Positions 33,135 to 43,534 of a stretch of 64,000 nucleotides of DNA are shown in pieces (position 1 is the stretch's first letter; every line of letters begins with the position of its first letter). The position numbers and the translations under genes are program-made. This stretch comes from Pomphorhynchus laevis (lineage: Eukaryota; Acanthocephala; Palaeacanthocephala; Echinorhynchida; Pomphorhynchidae), in the NCBI GenBank assembly GCA_012934845.2, contig WNNJ02003609.1, positions 159,549-223,548 of the forward strand, read 5' to 3'. The notes under the pieces are model-generated. The model did no database searches. It was not told where the DNA came from and saw only the letters and a list, made by a program, of their open reading frames with translations.

Positions 33135-36100
33135 ATATATTATTATTATTATTATACATTCAACAACATACGAGCATTAGCTCAAATAGCTGGCTCACAA
33201 TAAGTTCGTAAATAAATTAATTAGTTTTTAAAATAAGGAAATGCAACACGAAACATTGCTTGATCCATTCGTAGTCTTCTTTTAAAAGCACTAAGTGAAC
33301 TGCATCCAACGGTGTCTGCATCAAGGTTGTTCCACAGCTCAACAATTCTTCTATCAAATTGCATCGCGCCCAATTTCTGTACTCTGTTTCTTCGAATAGT
33401 TAAAGAATGACCGCGAAGAACATTTGAACAACGTAGTTGAACCCTAATCCGAAGAGGGTGATGAGGACGTTGGAATAAATGCCAAACAAGGCACATATCC
33501 ATGTACCGACGGGTCCATGTGACGGTCTCAAGTCCTAATGATCTCAGTCTGTCTTCATAAGGCAGCGACGCCAACGTTGGTGCTAGCTTTGTTGCCCTGC
33601 GAAGTACCCTCTCTGATTTCTTATGTTCATGCACAGTACGTGGGTATACAACCGGAGCTGCATATAAAAGTCTACTCAATACATGTGCTAAAATCAGAGG
33701 CCGAAGAGCAGTCGGATTAACGCGAACAAACGCGCGTCGAATCATACCTATCATTTTATTGGAGTTGGCACAAGCTTGATCAGTGTGCTTTTTGGTTGAT
33801 AAATTAGAGGTAATCCATACTCCTAAATCTTTGTAACTATCGACACTTTCCACAATACAGTCCTTATATGTGTAACAAGCTGATGTTAGTTGCTTGCGAG
33901 CATTACCAATAATACGCATGTGTTTGCATTTCGAAACATTTATCACAAGCTTGTTTAACGCCGCCCACAACTCCAAATTATCTATGTCAGTTTGCAAATT
34001 ATCAACATCCTCACATGAATGAATGGGCCGCCATATTTTTAAGTCATCTGCATACAAACATGATCGAGAGCGAATGCACCCAGGCAAATCGTTAACATAA
34101 ATGCTGAATAAAAGCGGACCTAAAACTGAACCTTGAGGTACTCCAATATGACATTCTCTAGACACAGACAATGACCAATCGACAAGTACTCGAAAGCAAC
34201 GATCACGAAGAAATTCTCTAATCCAATCAACTATTATGTTTGGGAGTCCAGTATTGACAAGTTTCTGAAGAAGTAGACCATGATCTACTCTATCAAAAGC
34301 TTTAGAAAAGTCGAAGAATATAATGTCTGTATCGATATAATGTGTCTTATTCGCTGTCCAATCAAGATGAGCATCAAGCAAATTTGAAACAGTTGAATAA
34401 CCCTCCCGAAATCCGTGCTGATTAGGGACTAAAATTTTTCCTACACGAAAAAACTCAACCATGTAGCGATGCACAAACCTCTCCAACACTCTACAGCAAA
34501 TGCAGGTAATGCTCACCGGCCTATAATTCTCGACGGAAGAGCGATCTCCCTTCTTGAAGTAGGGAAGAACAATTGACTGCTTCCACACATTAGGAAGAGA
34601 TCTTTCCAAGATTGACTGGCGAAAAATTGCACAGAGAGGAACGCAAATTGAGCCTGCTAATCTGCGCAGATAAACAGAAGGTAGTAAGTCACAACCTCTT
34701 GAATTATTTGCTTTTAGACGGCGTAATTCGGAATAGACTTTAGCTGGCGTTATCAAATTGTCAAGGTCCAACTCAAGACACGTGTCAGAGTAAGTGTTCA
34801 GCACACTAGATTCCATACAAAAAGTTTGATGTTCATTTGCGGGCTCTACTGAAGTGCAATAGTGTGCCGCAAACTCTTCAGCTAGGTCATTCGCAGAAAT
34901 GTCATAGAAGTAGTGACAAATCGAAGAATCAACAGCTCCCCTGCTTGATAGGTACTGAAAAAGGACCTTTAAATCGTATTTACACTTGTTAGCTAATGCA
35001 TTCTCAAATGCACACCGCTTCTTTCTCTTCAATGAATTGAATAAATTTCTTGCCTGTTTAAAAACATCATAACTACACTCCCCAACTTTGTAGCGATTGA
35101 AGATCAAATTACGAGTCCTCAATGCTGAACGTAACTCAGAATCGAACCAGGGAGAATCTTTTCGACGTGTCCTGCTTCTAAGTGGAGAGAATAAAATAAG
35201 CAGCGACTCTAAGGTTCTCTGAAAGTAATTCCACGCGCCGTGTACTCCAACAACAGCGGGATCTGGCCAGGTAGCTGTTGAAAGTATTGACTTAATTGCA
35301 CCTGTGTTGGTTTTGAAAGCATTAACCACTTGATTTTCACGCGGACCTCGAGTATCTTCTTGAAACCTTAACCTAATGATCAATACGCAATGATCAGACA
35401 TACCGATCGGGGCATCATAACGGATAGCGTTAATAATCTCACTGTTCGAAGATAAACATACATCTAATAGAGATCTACTGTCACTAGCAAAACGAGTGTA
35501 ATTTTGAACATGCTGAGTTAAACCACAATAGATGATACACTCCAGAAGGTCATAGGAAGCATGGTCACAAGTAGGAAAAGCCGTATACGAATTCCAATCA
35601 ACCGAAGGCATATTCAAGTCACCAAGTATTAAAACATTGGAGGTACCTTTAGAATAAAGTTCTACTTCCCCAATCAGTTTATCTGTGGCGGCCAAGGGTG
35701 AACGATATACTACCCCCAGAACAAGCGGAGCGGTATGCATGAATTTTACCCGACACCACAAACTTTCGACTTTATTAGAAGAAGAAGTGCTAAGAATAGT
35801 TACTTTCACATCGTTGCTCACATAAAGAATAACACCTCCACCTCTTCCACTTTTACGATCACTGCGGAAAACCAGATAACCAGGGATGGAGACTTCATTA
35901 TCAATAATATCACTATATAGCCATGATTCTGTGATAGCGAGTAATTTAGGACGAATTAACTGAACTCTATATCTCAGTTCATCTATCTTCGATATAAGAC
36001 TGCGAACATTACCATGGAGTATTTCACAATGCCCCAACATACCTCTGGGAGTATTCCTATCACCCCTTACACATCCAAATAACCAATATAGTTCCAATAT

Positions 36101-36152
36101 AGTTTCAGTATTTCTGACAGAGGCTATATTACCGGGAAAACAAAGTCCATAG
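33135..36152 (-). mobile_element. LINE C (CR1-like), 5'-truncated, ORF2 open
   Basis: A non-LTR retrotransposon on the minus strand. The 3' end lies at about 33135-33220: a GCCAGCTATTTGAGCTAATG hairpin-like word, then an (ATA)n tail at 33140-33155. The 5' side ends near 36152, where sequence shared with the family A repeat at 25578-25618 (ATAACTTGTCAGTATAAC) takes over. ORF1 is not present. Short-repeat tails and hairpins before them are usual for CR1-group LINEs. Confidence 0.8.
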
Positions 36153-36184
36153 GTCAATAATAACTTGTCAGTATAACAAATCAT
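33221..36184 (-). CDS. LINE C ORF2: endonuclease and reverse transcriptase
   Basis: One uninterrupted frame of 987 codons. N-terminal APE-type endonuclease: GNVRSL (N59), TESW (E86), VVYRSP (Y160), GDLN (188-191) and MSDHC (SDH 263-265), all metal and catalytic residues present. RT: FFDFSKAFDRV (motif A, 624-631), GVPQGSVLGPLLF (681-693), YADDLKIW (motif C, 711-714), then a CR1-like thumb (VDSYKDLGVWI) and C-terminus (RIVELWNNL). The protein would nick target DNA and copy its RNA there. The first 10 or so codons, including the ATG, come from flanking family A sequence, so the true start has been lost by 5' truncation. Length and domain content fit a CR1-group ORF2. The lack of any stop suggests a young insertion. 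Confidence 0.85.
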   Translation of the reverse strand: MICYTDKLLLTYGLCFPGNIASVRNTETILELYWLFGCVRGDRNTPRGMLGHCEILHGNVRSLISKIDELRYRVQLIRPKLLAITESWLYSDIIDNEVSIPGYLVFRSDRKSGRGGGVILYVSNDVKVTILSTSSSNKVESLWCRVKFMHTAPLVLGVVYRSPLAATDKLIGEVELYSKGTSNVLILGDLNMPSVDWNSYTAFPTCDHASYDLLECIIYCGLTQHVQNYTRFASDSRSLLDVCLSSNSEIINAIRYDAPIGMSDHCVLIIRLRFQEDTRGPRENQVVNAFKTNTGAIKSILSTATWPDPAVVGVHGAWNYFQRTLESLLILFSPLRSRTRRKDSPWFDSELRSALRTRNLIFNRYKVGECSYDVFKQARNLFNSLKRKKRCAFENALANKCKYDLKVLFQYLSSRGAVDSSICHYFYDISANDLAEEFAAHYCTSVEPANEHQTFCMESSVLNTYSDTCLELDLDNLITPAKVYSELRRLKANNSRGCDLLPSVYLRRLAGSICVPLCAIFRQSILERSLPNVWKQSIVLPYFKKGDRSSVENYRPVSITCICCRVLERFVHRYMVEFFRVGKILVPNQHGFREGYSTVSNLLDAHLDWTANKTHYIDTDIIFFDFSKAFDRVDHGLLLQKLVNTGLPNIIVDWIREFLRDRCFRVLVDWSLSVSRECHIGVPQGSVLGPLLFSIYVNDLPGCIRSRSCLYADDLKIWRPIHSCEDVDNLQTDIDNLELWAALNKLVINVSKCKHMRIIGNARKQLTSACYTYKDCIVESVDSYKDLGVWITSNLSTKKHTDQACANSNKMIGMIRRAFVRVNPTALRPLILAHVLSRLLYAAPVVYPRTVHEHKKSERVLRRATKLAPTLASLPYEDRLRSLGLETVTWTRRYMDMCLVWHLFQRPHHPLRIRVQLRCSNVLRGHSLTIRRNRVQKLGAMQFDRRIVELWNNLDADTVGCSSLSAFKRRLRMDQAMFRVAFPYFKN

Positions 36185-36705
36185 GTCAGATAACTGAGTC
36201 TACGTAGTTTATATTATATAAATATTTAAGAAAGATAAATAATTATAAATAATGAATACTTATATAAGATTTAATACAACTTATATATAACGATAAAATT
36301 TGCTATTAGAATTTAAAATTAAAATGAACTTTTATGAATTGACTAATAAATAATATACGATGTATTCGAATAAGGCATAGAGGTTATCAGAAGGAACTGC
36401 TATGCTATAAGTTTTCGGCATTTATGCCTAGATTCAACATAGCAGCTGGACCAAATACATGATAATGACGTAATTCATCTGATAAAATTTGATTATTTCA
36501 AGTATCTTATTCTAATACAAAGGGTTTTGTTTATTATCCATCGATAAAAATCTTCCGCTTAAGAATTTACATTTATTTTTAAAAATATTGTGTTGATTTA
36601 TATATTTCAAATTTAATATTTTAATAATATTTTGTTGATATTTATTGAATACATACAAATAAATAATTAAAAAATATAAAATATAAAATTGCTCCTAATA
36701 TTGTA
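36153..36705 (-). repeat. Family A copy and coding-end remnant, minus strand
   Basis: Begins ATAACTTGTCAGTATAAC, then ACTGAGTCTACGTAG, the AT core, TATACGATGTATTCG, CAGAAGGAACTGCTATG, CATAGCAGCTGGACC and finally the TTTGTTTATTATCC end equivalent to the YIDD frame's 3' side. It is the best full-length example of the family A order. Confidence 0.7.
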
Positions 36706-37765
36706 GATACAACCAAATGAAAATGCTTAAGTTCATCTACGTCCTCAGGCATTCTCCCTTTTGCGCTGTGGTTAAAACGATTACGGTGTTTCAGCGCTGC
36801 ACGGCCAAGCTAATTTTCTGAAAGAGGTAGGACTCGCACAGCTCTTCATATGTGTCGACTCCGAATATGAGTAAATAGTGGGATTGGAATAGGTCACGGT
36901 ATTTCTGTTGATTCCTTTTCTCTGCCGCTGTAGCTACTCATCCTGCTGTCTGTGCCGCGTTTCTGACGTTGTTGGCTGCCATAATGTCTACGCAAGTTGC
37001 ATCCTACAGGAGACATTTGCCTTAGAACCAGAGAATTCATTCCATCGTGCCGACGTTCATATAATATGCATAGATAGAACGGGTCCACGATGTTGGGGGT
37101 GTTGTCAGAATTTAAAGCGCAGAAGATAACGCTATTTATTTCGGCGTGCCTCAAATATCAACCCTTTGATTGTTTGCATAATAAGCCATGTCGTCCCGTT
37201 GTGCTAATAATTGCGCCGCATATGCATTGGGGTGGTGTACATATCAGGAGACCCAATCTCAAGGACACTGCTATCTCCACCTCGTCGTCGTCCTAAGAGG
37301 TGCCCAGGTTTGCCACCGAAAGGGCGTTGAGCCATGCACCTGAATATAGTAGAACCAATAGTCTGATCATGGACACTACATCCAACATGTTTGAGGAATA
37401 ATTGTAGATATGTTCAACGATAGGTAAATCCCTGGATGACTGTTTGCCACAATGCTTTGAAGGCTAATTTGATTTAGTTATAGCCTTCAGGTTACGTAGA
37501 GACTTCTCGAAAAATGGAACTCAAGAGGTTTACCCCAAAATTGTTTGGGTATGGACATTGCTCGCTCTCATCAATGAAATAAAAGCAGGGAGTGAAAGGT
37601 CGATGGTAGTGCGCAAATCCAGTCAGCCAAAGGAGACTGGCAACGCGGCTTGACGCCAAGCCTCTTCAGGAAGCAAATTCAGGGTATTCTCGAGGTTATT
37701 CTTGATAATCCGATCAAGCTTCCTAAGATCGTTTCAATGATTAAAAAGGTGCCGTCCGAAGCTTA
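36706..37765. other. GC-richer, coding-like but unassigned region
   Basis: About 1 kb with near 48 percent GC, flanked by AT-rich repeats. It has short frames in both directions (plus 37090-37296; minus 36894-37154) of protein-like composition, but none extends past 90 codons and I recognise no motif. The pattern (balanced codons, many broken frames) suggests an old retroelement or host pseudogene. A LINE ORF1 or R1-like remnant is possible. Confidence 0.35.
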
Positions 37766-38225
37766 AAAAAAGATTTATTTTAACGTGGCAAATGCGCGCT
37801 AGCGAAGCTTACATGACCACAACAAAATAAAAATGTAAATCATGTGTCGAGAAGGTGTGAACGGAGGATGTGTTTGAATGTGACAAAAGAGGGAGCGCGG
37901 CGGACGTCGAGAGCGAGTTGATTCCAGGCGAGTGGGGCGGTGACGAGGAAGGATCGGAGACCGTAGATGTTGGAGTAATTGGGAACGTGGAGTAAGAGGG
38001 AATTACGGGAACGCAGCGATAGCGACTCGCTAACGCTGCGGAGAATTAAGAATTGAAGAATTCTAAATTCTTCAATTTAGAATTCTTCAAATTCTAAATT
38101 GAAGAATTTTCGCTAATTGGAGAATTAGCGAAAAGGCTAAGGCAGTAATCGATTTTAGGGAAAAGAAGCGATGAAAGAATAGACATACAAGAACAAAGTC
38201 TATAAGGGGGGGGCGGATACAGCTG
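37766..38225 (-). mobile_element. LINE D copy 3, 3' part
   Basis: Carries the LINE D tail (GCCACGTTAAAATAAATC at its left end) and the ORF2 C-terminal region on the minus strand. An internal gap is filled by palindromic TTGAAGAATT words at 38048-38110. It then picks up RT thumb sequence (equivalent to NSPK and IRPLIDF) to about 38225. Confidence 0.7.
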
Positions 38226-39208
38226 ATGATTCTTCACTCTTTTCACTTCCTCTTAACAATCTCTTCCCGATGATCTCTGCATTATGTTTGATTCTAAACT
38301 TACGTCGATCCTCAATAACCTTCTGCCTAGTCGACTTCGACGTTCTCAGCGCTTGCGCCATGCTCCCTGGTTCGATTCTGAATGTAGTCTTTCTAAGCGT
38401 CGACTCCGTCACTCTTTTCGTATTTATAATCGCTTTCTTAAACGTTCTCCCAACTCACTCCCAAATCCCCGTGATTCATACTTTTCTCTACGCCGTTCAC
38501 ATATCATTCTTATACGTACTAAACGTACTCTCTTTTGGCGAAATCAACTCGAGTCATCTTCCAACTCTAAATCTCATTGGAAAATCTTAAACTCAATTCT
38601 TTCACGATCATCTACCCCTTGTAATATAAATCCTGATGAATTTTCTTCTTATCTACAAACTAAGCTATCTAATTTACTTTCCCTACTACCCACTCTTATC
38701 TTTAAATACTTCCCCCAGAACTATTCAACCTTCTTCACGATTCGTCTGAAGTTTCTTCGGTTCTGCTGTCATTACCTAACATCTTCTGACTCAATTCCCC
38801 CTCACTTGCTTAAAAATATCTGCTACTCTATTTCACCCTTCCTGACCACATTGTTTAAATCGTCCATCCGTAGCCGAACATTTCCTTTCATCTGGAAATG
38901 CGCCACTGTTCATCATCTCATCCAAAATCAATCTCTCGACTCCTCACTACCATCTTCGTACCGTCCTATCTCACTAATCCCAACTCTCTTCTAAACTCCT
39001 TGAGCGTCTCGTTCTTAAGCAAGTTAATACATATCTCTTTTCCTCCAACTTATTTCCTCCCTTTTAAGCCGCTTTTTGCTCTAATTACCCTACCAAAATT
39101 GCCTGTCTTAAAGTTTATAACGACTTACTCATATCGCGCGATCATTAATTATGTAGTGTCATAATTTCTCTTGATCTATCGTCTGCTTTTGACATCGTCG
39201 ATCACTCG
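38226..39208 (+). pseudogene. LINE D' core block in inverted orientation
   Basis: A plus-strand frame (38284-38994) reads LLPSRLRRSQRLRHAPWF, LSKRRLRHSFRIYNRFLKR, STPCNINPDEFSSYLQTKL and SSYRPISLIPTL. It is then frameshifted and continues to LSSAFDIVDHS (about 39170-39207), the RT motif A region. It is a diverged relative of LINE D (same words as 45805-46780), lacking both endonuclease and 3' end. It lies between two minus-strand pieces of another LINE D copy. A fragment without a 3' end is not a normal LINE insertion, so inversion or recombination is likely. Confidence 0.7.
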
Positions 39209-41395
39209 TCGATGAAAGGAGTAAGGTTTGATAAACGGAGAGAGATCGCCAAGCAGAAGAAAGAAAAGCAGGGGACCTAGGACTGAACCTAATGGGACCC
39301 CGCAAAAAAATAGGGATTAGAGGGGGAGGATGATGAATTAGAACAGACGCGAAAGGAACGGTCGGATAGATATGAAGCAAATCATGCTACGAAGGAGGAA
39401 GAAAAGCCGTAATCATAACGAAGGCGAGAAAGGAGGACGGAGTGGTCGACAATGTCGAATGCGGGGGAGAGGTCGAGGGAGATGAGAACACTATATAGAG
39501 TCTTGTCTCAAGAAATGAGTAAGTCGTTGTACACTTTTATGCATGCGATTTCTGGAGTGATTAGAGCGGAAAGCGGATTGGAAAGGAGAGTACAGATTGG
39601 ATGAGGAGAGATATGCGTTGATCTGTATTAAGATCAGGCGTTCTAAGAGCTTTGAAAGAGTAGGGAGTAGTGAAATCGGGCGATAGCTAGAAGAAAGGGA
39701 GGGGTCGAGCGATTGTTTCTTAAGGAGGGGACGAACGATTTCAAATTTCCAGTGTGAAGGGAAGATACGACTACGGATGGACGAGTTAAACAAGGTTGTG
39801 AGAAATGGGGATATCGATGAGCAGATGGATTTTAATATGTGAGTAGGCAGGGGATCGGCAGGTGAGGTTTTGTTGGGCAAGGACATGAGGACAGATGATA
39901 CTTCTGTAGGTGAGACAGGGAGAAGATGAAAGAGTTCCGGAAGGATGAGATTAGACTGGGCAGAGTGGGATAGGATGGAGACCGGGGTGTGAGAGAGCAA
40001 CGTGGATACTTTAGTCTGGAGAAATGACGAATAATCATTGGCATTGATGTTGCACGGCGAAAAGGAACGAGCAAGTATTGTGTTAAAAGTATGTTATAGA
40101 ATCTTAGAGTTGAATATAGTGATGATTTTATGCTGCCAAAAGGAGTTGTATTTGGTACGTAGTAGGTGGAGATGAGACCGGCGAAGAGCAAGATGGGAAA
40201 CACGGAAGGACGGAGTGATCGAGCAGAAATCACGTTTGAGAGAGCGGTGATAGACTCTTAAGGCATGGCGGAGTCGACGCTTTGAGAGTAGGCATTGGAT
40301 GTCAAACCATAAGGAACGGTGCAAGTGATGGTGTGGGTGAGACTTGAAGGGCAAGAGAAGATCGAGAGTGGATGTGACTTCATAGTCGGAAAGAAAGGCG
40401 AGATCGTGAGGAGATGAATATGTTATTGTTGGATAGGTTAGAGACGATTTGAGTAAGGCAGAGCGGAGAAGGGAGAGATCAAGATTTCTCCAAGGGCGAC
40501 GTAGGATTGTAGGTGTGTGAGGAGGGTGTGGTTGTGAGTGAGATCCCGGGTGACGATAAAGTGATCGGATAGACCAGGATCAGAGATGGTCAGTGAGGTG
40601 TAGGCAGCAAAATGATCGGGGACAGCGATGATGTCGAGTGCCTCACCAAGTATATGTGTGGGGCAGTGGAGATTAGTTTGTAATTGTAGTTGGATAGAAT
40701 GTTAATAAACCGAATGGAATCCGTGGAAGATGGGCGGTCTAGGCCGATATTGAAGTCGCCTAGAACGAGTGAAGGGATTGAGAATAAAGAACAATGAAAA
40801 GGGAGGTCAACAAGTTCGGTAAAAATAAGGATGTAGGAGCTGATGAACCAGGACGGTATACAATGGCGAGATCTAAATTGATCGGTTAGAAGAACGACAA
40901 GTCAGCAATTCAAAAGAACAAGGATTGAAAGGGGGATTGATTTTTCGAAGAGACGTGGGGTACGCGCGAATACGACGATGCCGCTATGATTAGAGAATTT
41001 AGAAGGGTATGAGCTGAGGGGGCGGGCGGATTCGACTAGGGAACAACCGGCAAAGAGCACATGGCGAATGGAAATGTCGTCGGAATCTGAGTGCCAGGAT
41101 TCGGTGAGGCAGAAGAGATCGATGGATTGCTTGTGAATAGGTTGAGTATAAGATCGGATTTATTGAGAATAGATATAGTGTTGAGGAGGCCGAGGCGGCA
41201 ACCGTGTGAGGTGTCGAAAGAGTCTAGTGGAGAAGAAACATAGGGGAGATGGAGCACCATCGAATTTTGGGACAGGTGTGGACAACTTGAAAATTTCCGT
41301 CTATGTTTTGGATGGAGAGTGATGCTTCGCCGTTTTCTTCTCGACGCCGCTTTTGATGCGGGAAGAAGAGAGTTGAGCGATTTCAGAAGGGATAA
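39209..41395 (-). pseudogene. LINE D copy 3, 5' part
   Basis: Right to left: end of ORF1 and endonuclease (about 41330-40560: RLGLLNTISILNKSDL, then the GDFNIGLDR equivalent), connector (40400-40090: WFDIQCLLSKRRLRHALR), RT N-terminus (40000-39490: PTHILKSICSSISPFLTTL, SYRPISLLPTLSKLLERL) and the SVLGP region near 39280. It is truncated in ORF1 at about 41395 and lost its YADD part at 39209. Several frameshifts. High similarity to the plus-strand copy at 44896-46900. Confidence 0.75.
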
Positions 41396-41686
41396 AAGCT
41401 TGGGTAAGTATCTAGTTTTTTATGAAGAACAGTGCCTCGTTAGCCTTAAACTCAGCAGATCTTGAACAAAGTAGACTCAAAATGGGATAATGCGGTTAAC
41501 CTCTTCAGTGATGTTCTCCTCCAAAACCAAATCATCTGTTAGGTCAGTTGATCTATTGTTATAAGCCGTCCCGGCTGCTAACTTCTCGAAATTGCTTAAT
41601 ATTGTTTGACATTTTCTCTCGTCCCAGGCATTTATGACGAGCTCACACTTCTCCGGATTCAAGTCTAAGCATAATATTATCGACTC
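41396..41686 (-). pseudogene. Family F2, downstream part (RT thumb side)
   Basis: Minus-strand frame: ILCLDLNPEKCELVINAWDE, then a segment with LVLEENITEEVN. In family F this follows the RT active site (LDLNPEKCE is the segment after YLDD). The frame ends in TGA at about 41474. It is the second half of a gene whose first half is at 52421-52640, separated by the 10.7 kb stack. Bases 41678-41686 (TATCGACTC) are repeated at 52421-52429. Confidence 0.65.
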
Positions 41687-41822
41687 CTTTTAAATAGTTG
41701 ATATTGATCCATTACAGATAAATAATTATTGGAGCTGGGTCAAAGGAAGAAATTATTTTAGATATTTCGCTAACTTCTGATAGCATCTTCAGAAAATTAC
41801 TGGTAATTAGATGCTAACTTCT
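41687..41822. repeat. Foldback family e, copy 2, left half
   Basis: Starts TTTTAAATAGTTGAT and holds AATTATTGGAGCTGGGTC, GATATTTCGCTAACTTC, TAGCATCTTCAG and AATTACTGGTAATTAG. It is the same family as 594-804. Its other half is at 52283-52420. It ends in AACTTCT (41816-41822), repeated at 52283-52289. Confidence 0.75.
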
Positions 41823-41874
41823 AAAAAAAATTTGGTTTAACCTTAAAAAATTTGGTTTAATAAACCTTAATAAA

Positions 41875-41907
41875 CCTTAAAAAAATTTGGTTTCTGATAA
41901 ACATACA
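41875..41907 (+). repeat. 33 bp direct repeat, left copy
   Basis: CCTTAAAAAAATTTGGTTTC followed by TGATAAACATACA. It recurs exactly at 47936-47968. Just before it (41823-41874) the word AAAAATTTGGTTTA is repeated in degenerate form. The pair encloses LINE A and LINE D, and the right copy is the start of LINE B's 5' region. Confidence 0.85.
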
Positions 41908-43510
41908 CCAGCAAAAAAAATTTAACAGCTTAAATACACACAAATTACAATAAATAATATACAAAAAGTCCATCGACACTATCAGGATATCAGAGATCGA
42001 GTAATAAACAGTTGGAACAGACTCCCGTCATCTGCCGTCATCTACAATAAATAACATACAATCTCCCGTCATCTACAATAAATAACATACAATCTAGACC
42101 AATCAGCCTGACTAGTTCTCTATGCAAAGTGCTTGAAAAGTTGATCGCCACCCGGATCAGGCATCACTTGAGGGAACTCGGAATAATGTCGTCTTCTCAG
42201 CACGGTTTCCTCCCTGGTCGTTCCTGCTTAACAAACTTATTGACTTCACGCGAAATGTGGGTTGAGGCGGTCAGTCGCGGCCAATCAATTAATGTGGTAT
42301 TCATTGACTTTTCAAGAGCATTCGATCGGGTGCCGCATGAGAGCTTGGTAGCATTACTATTTAACTACGGCATTCCTGTAATGTTGTGTAATTGGATTCA
42401 AGATTTCCTACGTCATCGTTTCTTTAGGGTGAGAGTTGGCACCCATCTTTCCACTTCCAGACGCGTTTACTGTGGTGTTCCGCAAGGTACCGTACTAGGA
42501 CCTCTGCTGTTTATTGTGTTCCTTAACGATTTGTTGCTGCGGATTCAGAGTCCCTGTCTTGCTTTTGCTGACGACCTCAAAATATGGTCTGTAGATGATA
42601 TTGATCCGCTTGGCATTTCCCTGCAGGAAGACCTTAATGAAATATATCAATGGAGTGAGGCTACTGGTATGAAGATCAATGTTGACAAATGCGGCCACAT
42701 GAAATTAGGAAGGCGTTGCGATGACCGTCGTTTTCGCCTCGGAACTTCAATTCTTAATGTCGTCATGGAGTATAGGGATCTGGGTGTCATAGTGCATAGG
42801 ACATTGAAATCCCGATCAAATACAGAGTTTGCCCATAGCAAGGCTTTGCGAGCTATGTACTGCGTCAAAAATGCATTTAATCGTATTAATCCATACGTCT
42901 TCAAACGGCTTTACTGCGCTCTTGTTCGCCCGCATATAGAGTACTGCGTGCAAGCAGTTTTTCCATACACTAAGAAAGAGTTCAATAGACTAGAGTCAAT
43001 CCTTCGTAGAGGTTCTCGAATGTGTATGGATGGATCATATTCATATCGTGAACGGCTTGAATTTCTAAAGATACCATCTTTGGGTCAGAGGCTATATTAC
43101 TTAGACCTTGTTGCATTATGGCGAATGGTAAATGGGATAGATGGTTTTCCCTCGTGCTATGTTAAAGTTTGTTCTCAGACGCATCGTGGCCACCCGTTGA
43201 AACTATTTAAGTTTCCCCATGGTAAAGTAGTGAGTTTGGCTAGGCTCTCACATCGAGCATTAAACGCCTGGAACACGTTGCCAGGAGAAATAGCATGTAC
43301 CAAGGACTTATCTCAATTTAAAGTTCAACTTCGTCAGTGGATTAACGATCATGGCATTCCGAATGTATACAATATTATGTAACCGCTATTAACTTTTTTT
43401 TTTCTTCTTTTCTTTTCTTTTTTATTTCCTATGTTATCAGTTGAAACAGCCATTTGGCTATAACTTGTAATACTAATAATCTAATATACATACAACGAGG
43501 AGAATAAAAT
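41908..43510 (+). mobile_element. LINE A (CR1-like), 5'-truncated
   Basis: A plus-strand LINE beginning with non-coding scrambled repeats (AATAAATAACATACAATCT twice at about 42046-42095), then RT coding sequence, and a 3' region ending CAGCCATTTGGCTATAAC, TAATACTAATAATC at about 43450-43480. The GCCATTTGGC hairpin and loose TAA-repeat tail parallel LINE B and LINE C. The endonuclease and ORF1 are missing. Confidence 0.8.
42096..43382 (+). CDS. LINE A ORF2 C-terminal half: reverse transcriptase
   Basis: Open from the truncation point to a TAA at 43380-43382. Taking the in-frame GTG at 42129 as residue 1, RT motif A FIDFSRAFDRVPH is at 58-70, CGVPQGTVLGPLLF at 115-128 and LAFADDLKIW at 144-153. 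Then come the thumb words EYRDLGVIVH, LVRPHIEYCVQ and the C-terminal LNAWNTLP. There is no natural start codon: the frame enters from truncated sequence (RPISLTS at 42096), so it is a dead fragment despite having no stops. It is closely related to LINE B ORF2 (same blocks, perhaps half of residues identical). Confidence 0.85.
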   Translation, partial: RPISLTSSLCKVLEKLIATRIRHHLRELGIMSSSQHGFLPGRSCLTNLLTSREMWVEAVSRGQSINVVFIDFSRAFDRVPHESLVALLFNYGIPVMLCNWIQDFLRHRFFRVRVGTHLSTSRRVYCGVPQGTVLGPLLFIVFLNDLLLRIQSPCLAFADDLKIWSVDDIDPLGISLQEDLNEIYQWSEATGMKINVDKCGHMKLGRRCDDRRFRLGTSILNVVMEYRDLGVIVHRTLKSRSNTEFAHSKALRAMYCVKNAFNRINPYVFKRLYCALVRPHIEYCVQAVFPYTKKEFNRLESILRRGSRMCMDGSYSYRERLEFLKIPSLGQRLYYLDLVALWRMVNGIDGFPSCYVKVCSQTHRGHPLKLFKFPHGKVVSLARLSHRALNAWNTLPGEIACTKDLSQFKVQLRQWINDHGIPNVYNIM

Positions 43511-43534
43511 CACGAATCAAACGACTATATACAA

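Noticed and set aside
33538-33720. Small plus-strand frames over LINE C
   Set aside because: Shadows of the 987-codon minus-strand ORF2.
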